Below, in pieces: positions 1 through 11,839 of a stretch of DNA of 64,000 nt; the stretch's first letter is position 1, and the number at the start of each line of letters is the position of its first letter. Under the pieces are notes generated by a model. That model was not told where the DNA came from. It did no database searches and saw only the letters and a program-made list of their open reading frames with translations. The translations under genes were made by a program, and so were the position numbers. Location of the stretch: NCBI GenBank assembly GCA_005406025.1, contig BGZK01000018.1, positions 310,001 to 374,000 of the forward strand, written 5' to 3'. Source of the DNA: Eumeta japonica. Its lineage: Eukaryota > Arthropoda > Insecta > Lepidoptera > Psychidae.

Positions 1-590
1 TTGAAACAGTTGACTTATCTACTTATAATGTCTTCCCAAGTTCTATTGGTGTCTGATATCGGTTTTGATCAAGTAATTTGATCGGCTTTAATTCATATGG
101 AACCCAATTACCTTGTTTATGAATCATTCCTAAAGATTTTAAATGATGTGAGACTGCTTGCTAAATGACTTCTAAAGTGCAAGTTCCTTTTGTGTTTGAG
201 ATGAATTGTCCTCCAATAATTCCTCCAATTTTGCATCCTCATAAATTTTTGACCTACCAGTGCAATCTTTGTCCTCTACGTCAAAATCACCATTTTTAAA
301 CTTTTGAAACAACCACTCACATGTTGTCTCACTCAAGGCAGCCAATTCGATGTAGTTGCAGATTTAAACAAGTAAATTAAAGGTCCATAAATGACATTTG
401 GCTCAAATTTAGACATTTTCGGGTAAAAAAAAAAAATATGATGTTAATATGAACTTAATAATATGATAGGATTATGTTGTTCTTGAATGAGCAACCTAAT
501 TTTCAAACCGGTTATCATCTGCGAATTCTAACGTAAGCCTCGTTCCATGCCATCTCACTCAAAATGGCGGATACTTATTTGTACTCCTAA
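1..590 (-). mobile_element. mariner element, 5' part (copy 1)
   Basis: This is the 5' portion of a Tc1/mariner-family element read on the minus strand and cut by the window edge. The end near 590 reads, on the minus strand, TTAGGAGTACAAATAAG after a TA, the same terminal repeat as the fuller copy at 58790-60078. The translated start (MSKF near 415) and the helix-turn-helix region resemble that copy, but stops and indels interrupt it, so it is dead. About 590 bp of the expected 1.29 kb lies inside the window. Confidence 0.85.
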
Positions 591-2280
591 TAATTTTTTG
601 CTTCTTATGTTAATTGCACATCGCAAGTACAAAACTTTCGAATATAATGTTTGACACCTTGTTACAATAGGCAGTGACCTTTATGGCTGCTACCTGTAGC
701 CAGGTGTAAACAGGTAGATAAACCGAACTTATTTCCCTCATCTATTAATTAAAAAATATTAACAGATATATAAAGTTTACAAAACCCAATCTATTTATAA
801 CTGTCTGTTACCATGAAATTATTTGCAGCTTACATTAAAAAAATAAGTAATTAATGTTAATAGCCGCAGGACTACAGTGGCAGACATTGTTCTCATAAAT
901 TTATAATATTGTTAACTGCCTTTAAAACATTATTTGCTCAATTAACAAATGAGAGTAAATTTTTCTAATACCGGATGCCTTCCTAGTACACTAATGTTAA
1001 GCTAGCCGTAACCAAGTATAGTCTATTTGATAAGTTCAAAATTGTGTTAATTCTTTATAAGGGTCCTAAAAATATGTGCAATAGCACTTTGGATTCAGAA
1101 TGACGTTTAGAAAAATGTATTTGGAGGATTTTACTGCTCGATAAAAATTGTAAAAGTTATTAACAAATTAAGATAAAAAAAGAAAGGTATTTCGTTTTAT
1201 GGCTATAACTCAAAAACTATTTATATTTAAGAAATTAAAAAAAAAAAAAATTCATAGAGAAAATTTCCTAAAAGAAGTCCCGATACCCAGAACTTTACCT
1301 CCTTTATTTATAATTTTAATTTAGTGTTGAAAATAGAGCCCCTAGTAGCCAATACAGCATGGCCGAGCTACCGCTCAACAGAATCTATTAGATAAAATAA
1401 TTTTTTTATAGGATTAAATATCAATATTAAAATTAAAAGAAAATATGGTGTCATTAGAACACTTCAAAGAATAAAATCCCGTTGGAAAACATTATTTTTG
1501 TTAATTTTATTCAAAAACTTATTCAATTATTATTCAAGTAACTTTTCACAGACTTTCATTTTTACAAAAGACAATATAAAAGTTTCAATAAGTGGCCTAA
1601 ATTTTTGTAGCTTCTTGGAGCTCTTCTTATATATATACTTACAAGACCATGTTATAAAAGTGTCTTAAATTCATGTATTTATTATAATTTTTCTAAGTTA
1701 ACAAAAATAAAAGTCCTCAATAATGTTGTTAAAAAATAAATTTTAAATCAAATGTTGAGTTATGGCTATTTTTGAATTTCATAGAGGCATTAACCAAAGT
1801 TGAAAAATTTTTTTAGGGAATTTGTTAATAAATTGTTTATATACAAATGGACTAGTTTCATATGGCAAAAAAAATCTTTTTACTATTTTGTTGTCATGGA
1901 AAAATACTGTTTTAAAAAAATCTTAAAAAAATTTAAATTACATAATAAAAAAACGGTTTTAAACAAGTTTTTTAAATATTTTTATTGTTTAAATAATTAA
2001 TAGCAGACGATTTTTTCTATAAAAATCATAATTGTTATTTCTCATTAGAGTAACCAAAAAAAATATTTTTTTTATAATTTAATTGTTTATTAAGTTGACA
2101 ATTTGTTATAAACAAATTCAGATGGCCATTATATTTTTTTTTCGAAAACTATAAAAATTACAAAAACAATCATGTACATATTTTAACAAATCTTGACATT
2201 ACTTTGACAAATCTTCACTAATGCATGATTAAACAGGTTGCCACTTGTACCCGCCACCACTACACTGTATTGTGCTTGAT
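591..2280. other. AT-rich non-coding DNA
   Basis: Very AT-rich with many homopolymer runs. Short open frames here have low-complexity K/F/N-rich translations and no recognisable motif. I see no gene. Confidence 0.6.
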
Positions 2281-2815
2281 GCATTTACTTTTTATTGCTC
2301 AGTTTGAATTTTATTACTAAATCCGACATACATGTGTAGTATGATTTGTAGTCAGATACAATCTTATTATTCTGATCTGTAATTTGTTGGGTTACAAGAT
2401 ACTCTTTTTCAAAACAATCTGGACTATAGGGGGTCTTAGGCGGTACTCTATAATCCAACAAATTTGATAGTCCAAAACTGCCCTGCAAAACATTCATCAG
2501 ATTATCAGGGGTCCGTTGTAAATGGTTTGAGCCACCACTCTAATATTGGATAAATTGTATTAACATATATGCTATATAATATATCAAAAAATTCCAAACA
2601 TGGATTTTTGGGTTCAGAATACTTTTCTCTTTCGATCCCAACAATTGGATGCGAAATTTCTGGGGCATCCTGTATATATATAGATTATCATTAAATATAA
2701 ATAGATTCATTTAGTCCTAGGTGGCTCCAAAGCATTTCTCAGAATCTAAGGATTTATGAATTAATTTTTAGCGGGTTGTCCACAGATTACTAGAGGTCCA
2801 CTGTAGTTAAAATCC
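2281..2815. repeat. Degenerate pogo/Tigger-like repeat ends
   Basis: Two similar ends lie 300 bp apart. On the minus strand one reads TACAACGGACCCCTGATAAT (near 2500) and the other CTACAGTGGACCTCTAGTAA (near 2810). Both resemble the CAGTGGA-type termini of pogo/Tigger elements, of which a clean example lies at 50545-50980. The intervening minus-strand translation is open for about 70 codons but shows no transposase motif. Assignment is tentative. Confidence 0.3.
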
Positions 2816-3033
2816 TGATCACGAATAATTAACCAACAAACTTATAATGCAAGTCTAATTAAAGCTATTTACACCATGCCTCGAAGAGCATATTGCATTG
2901 TCGGTTCCAGACATTAAAACATTCAGACGTTTCATCATTAACATTAAATGCATGTACAAAATTGTAGATCAAAACTATTGACCATTCAAGAGTTTGCTTT
3001 TCCGAAGAGAATCAAGTAAAATATATTTTCCAG

Positions 3034-3277
3034 GCCTATGTGCGAAGCTTCATGGCCGCAATCCACCAGGAGTACATGCCCAAAGGGATCTAGGTGCAAC
3101 ATTTAGCACTTTCATTCAGCTTAACCAAAATGAACGCTTTCTCGCAACGCATTACAAAAGGAAGCATATTAGTGCCCAACGCAGAGAACTACGCTAGGCA
3201 CGCCGTGGAGTCGTCCGGCAATGATCACGACACCACGGGCGGTGCTGCAGCCTCCTGGCTGCAGCACCAGTTCAAAG
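3034..3277 (+). pseudogene. Orphan exon of a 17-beta-HSD/HSDL1-like short-chain dehydrogenase
   Basis: A plausible exon runs from an acceptor (TATTTTCCAG, ending 3033) to a donor (AAAG/GTCATC at 3278). It translates as AYVRSFMAAIHQEYMPKGI, then a TAG stop at 3091-3093, then VQHLA, TKMNAF, a VPNAENYARHAV segment and a TTG motif. This order (helix after the catalytic Tyr, KGI-VQ strand, T-K-M, P-YA--AV, TTG) is the C-terminal third of hydroxysteroid dehydrogenase-like reductases (HSD17B12/HSDL1 group). The in-frame stop and the absence of other exons nearby suggest a broken fragment. The family assignment is by eye; the other exons could lie left of the window. Confidence 0.55.
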
Positions 3278-3590
3278 GTCATCACATTATTGTATTGTTC
3301 TCAGATAGAAATATATCTGCATTTCAGCTTAATCAAAAATCAGGAACTGGCACCAAATTACCTTGTAATATTTGAAATAAAGAAATATTCCAAAATTGCT
3401 TGCCATATTGGACACTTTGTAAGTAGATGGTAGCAGATGTATGTGGGCAAGAGTGAGAAAAAACCTCAGCAAATTATAATAAAGGACTTTTCAATAAAAT
3501 AAAATTGCATTACAAATATAGGAAAGCATAGTTCTACATTGCTGATTTAAAACTTGAAACAATAACATGCTGATAAAATGATTGAAATAC

Positions 3591-3724
3591 CTTGGCCATT
3601 CTCTGTTAAAATTGTCTTCGCGCAGTCCAATATCAATTAAAAACCGTGCTATATGAAGAAGGTGATCCGGTTGTTGACCATCTTCAAGAGGTGTCCAACC
3701 CATTTCAGCGAAGTAATCGGTCAT
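3591..3724 (-). CDS. RNF181: First coding exon of an RNF181-like E3 ubiquitin ligase
   Basis: Starting at the ATG at 3724-3722 the minus strand reads MTDYFAEMGWTPLEDGQQ, then PDHLLHIARFLIDIG, ending in EWPR at a good donor (CCAAG/GTATTT, GT at 3590-3589). The YF-EMGW-PL-DG--P-H-LH-AR pattern is the conserved N-terminus of RNF181-type RING E3 ligases, which ubiquitinate misfolded or target proteins in the cytosol. The RING exon (CxxC...HxxC) is not visible between 3590 and the left edge, so it lies outside the window, or this exon is an isolated fragment. The region just upstream looks like a 5' UTR. Exon recognition is fairly sure; whether the gene works is not. Confidence 0.6.
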
Positions 3725-3956
3725 TTTGTTTTTTGCTTCCAGTTGATGAACGGACGTATCTATATAACAATTTTTAAATTAAAATCCGGAAAGAGTTCAC
3801 TATATTTGATGTTGTTCTTCACGAAGGTCTGGATATAAAGCTAAGGCAAAATCAATACGATTGATCTTTCCTTTCAATTTAACACTCAGTAAATAAAAAT
3901 CTGCACACAATACACAAACAATACATTGTATCTAATAAATTAGATCAGTGTTGCCA
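3725..3956 (-). promoter_or_regulatory. Possible 5' UTR/promoter of the RNF181-like exon
   Basis: About 230 bp upstream of the ATG, minus strand, lies TGGCAACACTG (3956-3946). It resembles the insect core-promoter motif YGGTCACACTR found near starts of housekeeping genes. No TATA box is clear. This rests only on motif resemblance and position. Confidence 0.25.
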
Positions 3957-4314
3957 ATAATATATGTGCAGGCCCACAAATTGGAGACTTCTAAGCTACG
4001 AGAAGCACCAGATTTTTTTACGTATCATGTGAAACCACTAAAACTACCACTGGATCGTAATTTTATTTTTAAATAATATTTATTTTTTTAAATAATGAAA
4101 AATTAAGTTAAGAAAAATAACAAATATTGCACAATGTATGAATATCCGACATGAAAATGAAAGGGTGCAAGTAATTTTTCTTTAACGTTAAACGTACTAT
4201 TAATATATCGATATTAGTGAAATCATTCAATGGTTCTAGTATGTCATTTTATATTTCGTCTAATATTTGATGAATAGATAAATATTGTAATAGTAATTAC
4301 TTACCCGTAGATAA

Positions 4315-4500
4315 GCTACGGAATGTAATATTTTAATTTGGCAGTAATAAATTTTTCGTTGTTTTCAATACCCATCAAGAATCCACTAGCTACGAAAAAC
4401 AAATTTCGTCCACAAACAGGATTCTCGTACCACCAGTTCTAATAGTAAATCCGCTCAAGTGGCGACACTGTAATAGATTCTAAATCATCTTCCCATAGAG
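4315..4500 (-). pseudogene. Unidentified broken exon-like segment
   Basis: The minus strand shows a dense coding-like stretch: HLYALWEDDLESITVSPLER, a stop, then NWWYENPVCGRNLFFVASGF and LMGIENNEKF, a second stop, and a strong donor CTACGG/GTAAGTAA (GT at 4314-4313). Its composition (W, C, G) is unlike the surrounding AT-rich noise. I do not recognise the family. Two in-frame stops mean it is decayed or mis-framed. Confidence 0.3.
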
Positions 4501-4559
4501 CATATAAGTGATCTAAAATATGATTGAAACGAAGGTCACTAAACTGCCTCCGTGAAAAA

Positions 4560-6130
4560 AAATGTTTTTTTTTTTTCGTTTTTGACTTTTCATTATTGCA
4601 TATCGTAAGTTCATGGTTTGTACTTGATTGTTCGTTATAAATAATTGTTCGTTCCCTAGTTGCTCATTAAGAAAAAAATTAAAAACATACCGTTTGATTA
4701 GCCCCCTCAATCAAAATTATTAATATTTTCTCTCATTACTGGTCCATAAATACATAATTACGTTTTTTTCTATGATGAATTACGTTTGTTCGAATATTTA
4801 ATTCCTTTTTTATTGTTTAAATTGCAATTTATAATTATGTAAATGTTCATTTAAAAAATGTTGCATTGCGCATGTGCTGCTGCACATGTCAAGCTGCACA
4901 ATTACGTAGTTTTTGAAATCGATAATAGATGTTATTTTTACGTATAAAAAAGAGTTTATTAAAGACTTAAAATTGAACATTCATTTCCATAATCGAACAA
5001 AAATCAAAAAACAGTCATAAAGAAATTACCTCAATGTTATTCATTATGAATGCATGTAACGTGATAATAGATAGATATCTTTACCAAAATGTTGAAAAAT
5101 TAAACAGCGCTACGTGCGGATACTTCACCCTCGCTTAATATCTAATGTCCGTCAGAGAGAAAAAAAGTCATGAGAGTCCAATGGAGAGGGTATAACGCTT
5201 TTTTCTTACGTGACGATTTCTACCAACTAACACCTCCTGCTAGCTGCGTTAAAGAATTTTGTTCCAAAACGTTTTATTTCATTCGCTTTTTCACACTGTC
5301 GGGCAAAATCAAGGTTATCACTACAGTTATTAAAACTACAACATGAATAATATTCTTTGTCACATGCGTTTTATGATATAGTTTTCGCTCGCTTGGATAT
5401 AGAATAAATATGGGCAATCGCTTTGTCAATTTAAGACACGAGTGGATGAAGGAGTTATTTATATAATAAATTGCTATGTAAATAACATCTTACACTCTTA
5501 TCTAAATTATAATTCCGATCCCGGTTCTGTTCGCGATTTCTCGGTTCTCATTGATTTCATTCTAGATTCCATTACGCAAGATATGAGTTTACACAATCCT
5601 TCGTAAACTCCTATCTTGATTTTCACGTACGACAAGCACTTCCGATTAACTTATGGCCAAGAAACACTATTCAAGTGTAAATTAAATGTCAAACCAGATA
5701 AAACTAAGACACAGCAGCCATTCCTGAGAATTAATAAAGCGAGAAATAAAAGTTATTTAAGCAGGACCCTAAGTACCGGGATTAGAAATGAGAACAGGAC
5801 CGAGATAGAATAAAGGATTAAGATTGGAATTGAGAGTGAAACCGGCTTTGTAATTAGAACGAAGGTCAAAATTGAAAACCAGGTCAGGATCAGAACTGAA
5901 ATAGAGATATAAATACATAAAATCAAAAAACAACACCGACATTGCCATGATTATTGTCAGAGAAATCTTTAGGCATAAAAAAAAAAAATGAAGAAAATTA
6001 TTCTATGTTCACTCGGACGAAACAGAAGCGAAAGAAAGAATAATAGATCTATCTATACGTGTACTGCTTAGACACTGTCATTTCGATAATGATTTTGAGC
6101 AGTACTTTTTGAGCTGTAGTTAGATGTAGA
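4560..6130. other. Non-coding, with degenerate GAAT/GATT-rich tracts
   Basis: No gene seen. At 5515-5580 and 5770-5920 there are degenerate runs built from words such as TTCTCGGTTC and AGAACTGAAATAG. Related tracts occur at 30375-30450 and 51650-51800, so this may be a dispersed degenerate simple repeat. Confidence 0.45.
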
Positions 6131-6148
6131 CTTAGATATTTCGCAACG

Positions 6149-6463
6149 TTGTGGAATAATTGTCCCTTAATGAAGTCTGGAATCCGATAGCGAATATTTG
6201 CTCCGTGAGGCTGCAATCATGTGACATTGCAACGTCGCGGAGCTGTCTCGCAAAGTTACCGCAACGACCTGCCTCTACGGCCCCACGGCAATGTATGTGT
6301 TTCCCGCCATGTCGCGATGTGGTGAGTCGAAATGGAGCGCTAGGTGGAACACAAGGCATGAGTTGCCTAACATTTGTTCTACAATGAAAATATCTGGTGC
6401 TTTAGCGCAAAAGGAATACATAGCTTTGAGCCATTTATTCATTAAGGTGCAATTGTTCCACAA
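6149..6463. repeat. Inverted-repeat (MITE-like) element
   Basis: A 26-bp arm at 6149-6174 (TTGTGGAATAATTG...TTAATGAA) is repeated inverted at 6438-6463 with three mismatches. The enclosed 260 bp is GC-richer than its surroundings and open in several frames without a known domain. It could be a small non-autonomous DNA transposon; no target duplication was defined. Confidence 0.5.
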
Positions 6464-6519
6464 GATTGTGGAACATCCACGTTCTGTGTCACACAACAAG
6501 TCTCGCAACATTTTTTAAG

Positions 6520-8465
6520 CTGTCCTCTCTAATAGACACGATGCCCATCAGTAGCTGTAATTATATCGTCGGAAGAAGTCGTCTTAATCAACACAGTGTA
6601 TCTTTACGTTTAACTGTTTAATATATAAGACTTATATAAAAAAAAAAAATGGTAGATATATGATAATTTAGAATGAAAAGAATCAGGCGCTTCATTACTG
6701 CTTGGGCCACTGTCGCGTTATTTTAGATTTTTCAATTTTTCTCATTCTCGAACAAATTGCAACCGAAATTTGTTCATTTTGCCCTCAACCACCATAGGGG
6801 CCATTCAAGTGTTACGTAAGCACCAAAGGGGGTGAGAGGGTCTTTGCTTTGCTTATTTTTGATGACATGGGGGGCGAGAGGGTATGTATGGTGATTATGT
6901 CAGCAATGTTTATTTACTTTAAGTAAAATTTAGTATATTGCGATTTGAACATATGATAACTCTACTTGTATATTATGATCGAAAGCAAGAAGCATGTTTA
7001 TAAATTCCCCTAAAAAAAATAAACGAGGCAAAAGAACATATAATATATAAACATGAATATGAAACGTTAAATATTGAGTCAAAAAGAGATCTTTTTCTTT
7101 AAAGGAAACACAAGTACGTATGATTTATCTTTAGTTAGAATCGACTCCAAATACAACTAATTAATTGTTTTTAAGGTATGTTTGAAAAGTTAAGTAAATA
7201 GGCTTTTGAAAGCGGTATTAACTTTTTCAAAAAAAATGTTTTATATTACATATTTTAGTTATCGAGTTAACTTTATAATTAATTTAATTACTTTACATGT
7301 GGATAAAACCAAGGACAATAAAATCGAACAGGCATCTCGCTTACTTTTGTATGGAGCAAGTAGAAAATCAATTCCAATACCGAATTTATTGTCCAATGGT
7401 AATCTTTCCAGGGTCTTTGCCGGAATGCAACAACCAAAATATTCTTAGACAAAGTACATAAATTATACTTATTCTATATGATATAAAAGTTGAACAATTC
7501 ATACAGATTACATTTTCATTCACTTCCACATTAAAATAATTTACTTTGTTTCTAATGTAATATCGCTAAGAGTTCTGATGTGTTCCTGCTACGATTATAC
7601 CGTTGAAATTTTATATGAATGAATGAAAATATATAGGCAGATTAATAAGTAATTAATTTTAATTCTGTGTACACTAGATTTTACTAACAGCCATTGAAGA
7701 GTAGTTTTTCTGGCGACAAATCGCAGTATTGCACGACTCATAATGCGAAGCATTAAGAAGTGCTCTACGAACGAATAATTTTTTTTCCTCAATTTCGTAA
7801 CTTTTTTCATCAATAACACGATTAATAATTCATGTAATTTTATTAACCTGTGCACTATTTGATAGATAATTTAATGAAGATTAATTCTATCACTGGTTCA
7901 AATCGATTTAACATAATACAATTAGAAAAACTATCAAAATAGTCAAAAGAAATTTCCTGTCAATCAACACTTTTTTCGTTCCGGACACGATAGCGAGCGT
8001 AAAAATTCACTAATTTGATCCATTTTTTTTTTAATAGCTTGAGATCCACTGTCCGGAGATTGGTATTGAAAATGGTTAACTTGATTTGTGTCGTTTAATA
8101 GTTATTAACAAAAAACGAATGAACATAATGAGTCGTGCACTTTTGGATTTTCCAAATATATTATCGCTTAACTCCTGATTAATCGCTCCTAACCATTAAG
8201 GAGTGCTGTGGCTTCTATCATCAGCTGAAAATACCATACGCAAAAACTTGTGTAACTAAAAAATGAGCTCAAATACACTATACGTTATATGTGTCTATAA
8301 TAGTTGATGGTTTACCTAGATTTTTCTAGGATCCCATTATCAGATCCCGACTTGGTGATTATGGAACCAACTCGGGAGTATACCCTTACAAACAAGCTCT
8401 ACGATTGACAAATTTATTGCTAAACATAAATAAAAAAAATATATACAGACGAACATAGAACCTCC
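6520..8465. other. Non-coding; short dispersed repeat at 6775-6905
   Basis: No gene recognised. The 6775-6905 stretch (GTTACGTAAG followed by G-rich GGGGGCGAGAGGG) resembles 14335-14425 in word order. The frame at 7206-7448 is open but shows no domain. Confidence 0.45.
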
Positions 8466-8469
8466 TCCC

Positions 8470-8700
8470 TTTTTTGCAGTCACTTAAAAAGAAGCTAACA
8501 TTGCGCGAAACACAGCCGTTATGAAGTTAGTCACGAAAGCGTCGCAATGGCGTAAAATTGGCAAGCGGGGGAGAAGAAGGAAGAGTGGGGAAGCGTTAAA
8601 CGTGCGTATTACATCAATCGCAGGCATTTCAGAGCGGCAGAGTTTAGTGCGTTATACTATACAGTCCCGCGCTCAAAAACGGCCGCGTTAAGTGAATGCT
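8470..8700. promoter_or_regulatory. GC-rich island, possible promoter
   Basis: A stretch much richer in G, C and CpG than its surroundings, containing GGCAAGCGGGGGAGAAGAAG and CGGCCGCG. Insect promoters and first exons often look like this. No coding frame, TATA box or definite initiator can be assigned, so strand and gene are unknown. Confidence 0.2.
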
Positions 8701-8939
8701 AAAAAAGACTTTAGCACGCATTTCATTCAGTGTATTTTCCTCAGCTTGTCTGTAATGAGGTTGGAAATGTTCTGCCATAAATGCATAAATAACACATTAA
8801 AATATTTGAAAAAAAATCATATCTCTTATTTTCGACAAGCAAAATTTAGTTTATTTATGATAAGTGCTGAACGTGTATTATAATGAGGATTTCAAATAGT
8901 ATTTCATACTTTTTTTCAATTTAAAGCATCATCAAAAGC

Positions 8940-9180
8940 TAAGATATAAACCGACTTAACAGAAATATACTTACAACAACATAGGTCTCGTACTTTTTGT
9001 CAGAAAGCTTCTGTGTTGTCATAATATTCATTCACTTACCAATAAAGACTTTGTACTTATACTAATAGAGTCGCCTTTATTATTTATATCTTTTTTTTTT
9101 TATTTTTATACAATCTTGAAATTACATATAAAAAACAATTGTACAATAAATTAAACTATTCCAAGGAAACCGATATGACT
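8940..9180 (+). repeat. Diverged repeat, copy A
   Basis: Shares an ordered series of words with 9850-10065 in the same orientation: ATAAACCGACTTAACAGAAA, GTTGTCA, AGAGTCGCCTTTATT, CAATCTTGAAATTAC and CTATTCCAA. It is an old repeat of about 230 bp, from either a tandem duplication or two insertions. Confidence 0.55.
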
Positions 9181-9849
9181 TATATTTCGATTTGTTTTTT
9201 GAACCATTACGTGCAGTGTATAACTTACCTTACAAGGTAATCGTCACCTTGTTTTAATATATATAATAAGAAACACTTGTATCGCTGTACTCTACACACC
9301 TTAGAAATTGTCAAGTTCTTTAATGCATATTTAAATCAATATTATAATATAAAATTTTTATATTAATTGTAATCTCATATTACATATTACCATATTAAAT
9401 TTTACTAAGCAGAAAAATGTCCACGATTCTATTTATATAATAATGAACAAAAAATAATAATATCAAATTAAAATGTTAAATCATTCAGTCGGTTTGTTGT
9501 TTTAAAACAGAACGTGCAAATTGTGAAAATTATGATTTTAAAAATAAAATTTAATAATAAAATGATAGTTTTTTTATACTATTTATATTTAAAAATAACC
9601 CTTTTTCTTAGAATTTTTCGATTGAAATGTCAGATAATACATAATGTTTTTTCCCTTGTTCTTCTTTGGTACTGTAAAATAGTTATGTAAAATGTGAAAC
9701 AGAGACATCATGAACACTTTGAACCGTTTTTCTATCTTAAAATAATAAGCAATCATATATCTTTCTTTTTTCATCTACGTTGTTCATTGATCCATTTTAC
9801 CACTGTTGAAATGGTTTCAAACTTTTAATAAGACTAATTAAATACATAG
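9181..9849. other. AT-rich spacer between the two repeat copies
   Basis: No gene seen. A short hairpin (ACAAGGT...ACCTTGT, 9231-9254) is the only structure noticed. Confidence 0.4.
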
Positions 9850-10065
9850 TTGGTTTATAAACCAACTTAAAAGAAATAGACCTAAGCAACACCAGTTTCG
9901 AATTTCTGGCGTTGTCACATTATTTGGTCGCTTAACAATAGAAACTGTTCTTATCTAATGCAGTCGCCCTTTTTATTTTTTATTTGTTTTATATTTACAC
10001 AAATCTTTAAATTACCTTTAAAGGGAAATCATAGAATGGGTTGAATCTATTCCAAAAAAAAATAT
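9850..10065 (+). repeat. Diverged repeat, copy B
   Basis: Second copy of the repeat at 8940-9180, with the same word order: ATAAACCAACTTAAAAGAAA, GTTGTCA, CAGTCGCCCTTTTTATT, AAATCTTTAAATTAC, CTATTCCAA. Offset between copies is about 900 bp. Confidence 0.55.
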
Positions 10066-10069
10066 GTTT

Positions 10070-11200
10070 ACTAATAATAAGTACAAATAAATCTGTTACC
10101 GATTCCAAATAACAGCTAAAAAGATAAATTGTCAAGGTCTGTTTTGAAATTTAATTCTATCGAGAAAATTTTGTTCAATAATGTATCCCTTTTAAGTGCA
10201 TAAATTTAAATAGTTAAAAAAACGTATAACTCAATATCAAATAAGTAACTCATGCATTTAATGAGAACAAGGAAAAACAATACTTCCTTTTCAACAGTGC
10301 ATCACCTAAAAATTTTCGCAACTGATTTCTGTGGTCATAATGCACCTTCCAGATTAATGTTTTTGGCCCAAAGTTAAATGCATAGAGATAACTACGTACT
10401 TATTACATAATATATACTCACATGAGTAAACGTTCCCAAAATATTACTTAAAGCGGTCGAGTAAAATGACACACTAGTATTTTAATAGACATGGATGTCC
10501 CAAATTCGTATTCATTATTTTACGAGGCATTTGCACTTAATGTAACACGTGACTGTTATTCTTTAAATAAAAAATAAAATAAATTAAACGCAAATTATCT
10601 ACTTCTTTTACTAACTGGTAATGTTTATTGTTTTGTCTACTAATTAAAAAATAAAACAAAACGTCAAGTAAAGTGTTCTTAGCTTTCAAAGAAAATATAA
10701 TATAATAACTTTAAATAAGCAGTACATATATTTACTTTAGAAAAGATGTCCTTAGACTTTAATGTTTATTTAGACTTGGTCTTATAGCTTAGATGATGTA
10801 ACTAATATTAGGCGGCTTCTATATAATTTTCAGATTGTAAAACGAAACAAACACATGGCTTGTGAACAAAACCATCGATAATAAAACTGGAGATTTCAGG
10901 ACACACATAAGTCGGTACGTACTAAAGATGCAATGATTGCACGACATTTACAGTCAAGCACATCTGCAATATAATGCCTATCATATTAGTTGAACATAGA
11001 GATTTCTATGCAGGTGTCTGTAGAATGTCCATGTCGGATCGATTAAAAAGCTGTCAGTAGGCATGTTTTTTTCAATATTGATAATGATAAATTAACACAG
11101 TTATTTTATAAGAGAGAATTTTGCGAGAAAATAAAAAAGAATCTGTAAAACGCTTAACCTTGTAAGCCATCCCTGAAACTATCCGCTGATATTTATCGAT
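10070..11200. other. Non-coding AT-rich DNA
   Basis: No open frame with a recognisable domain, no clear repeat boundaries. Confidence 0.5.
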
Positions 11201-11204
11201 GTAT

Positions 11205-11830
11205 TTTAGAGCTTCTTGAGTTATAAATATTGTCTATAAGTTTTTGAGCTCAACTGAAATTTTTACTACTTTCGAGCAGAAAGTATCAAATATGAAGGAC
11301 CAGTAAATTACTGAGCTCATTATGCTAAAAAATCGGTTTTAATGCTTTTTCAAGCAGTCCGAGCTAAAAAATATGGTTCTAATACGTTTTAAGCTCTTAC
11401 AATTTAAAAATCAATATCTATTAAATACCGCTTTTTTTTTTTAAACTTCTACTAGAATATCTTTGGAACACGTTATTTGACTTTGGTTTACTTTATGGCA
11501 TCCGACGCAATTATTTTAACGGAAAAAGATGACCGAGTACCAAACATAATTGAAAAACAAAGATTTTTAAATGAAAATACCTTTTTTCGAATTTTTTGGT
11601 AACCGTATCTTTCAAACGAAGCAACCGATTTTTATGGAATTCGTAACGATCTACATTGTTTTTTAAAGAAAGCAACTGATTAAATTTTAGAATATATCGA
11701 TAGAGCATTTTAAAAAAATAATAAAAAAAATGTTTAAGAAATATTTGTCCAACAATATCTCTTAAACAAATGAACCGATTTTGATGAATTCAGTTAAAAA
11801 ACTAACCAGGTACCAAAAAAAAAACGGTAA
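11205..11830 (+). repeat. GAGCTC/AACCGATTTT dispersed repeat, copy 1
   Basis: Two modules: 11205-11410 has repeated GAGCTC and CTAAAAAAT words, and 11540-11800 repeats a unit like TCTTTCAAACGAAGCAACCG followed by ATTTTTATG and an ACGAT-CATTGTTTTTTAA stretch. The same modules recur at 37445-38010 and 39585-40065. No coding capacity seen. Confidence 0.5.
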
Positions 11831-11839
11831 ACTAAACTA

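Noticed and set aside
7206..7448. 80-codon plus-strand frame
   Set aside because: No recognisable domain; AT-rich start; a chance frame is likely.
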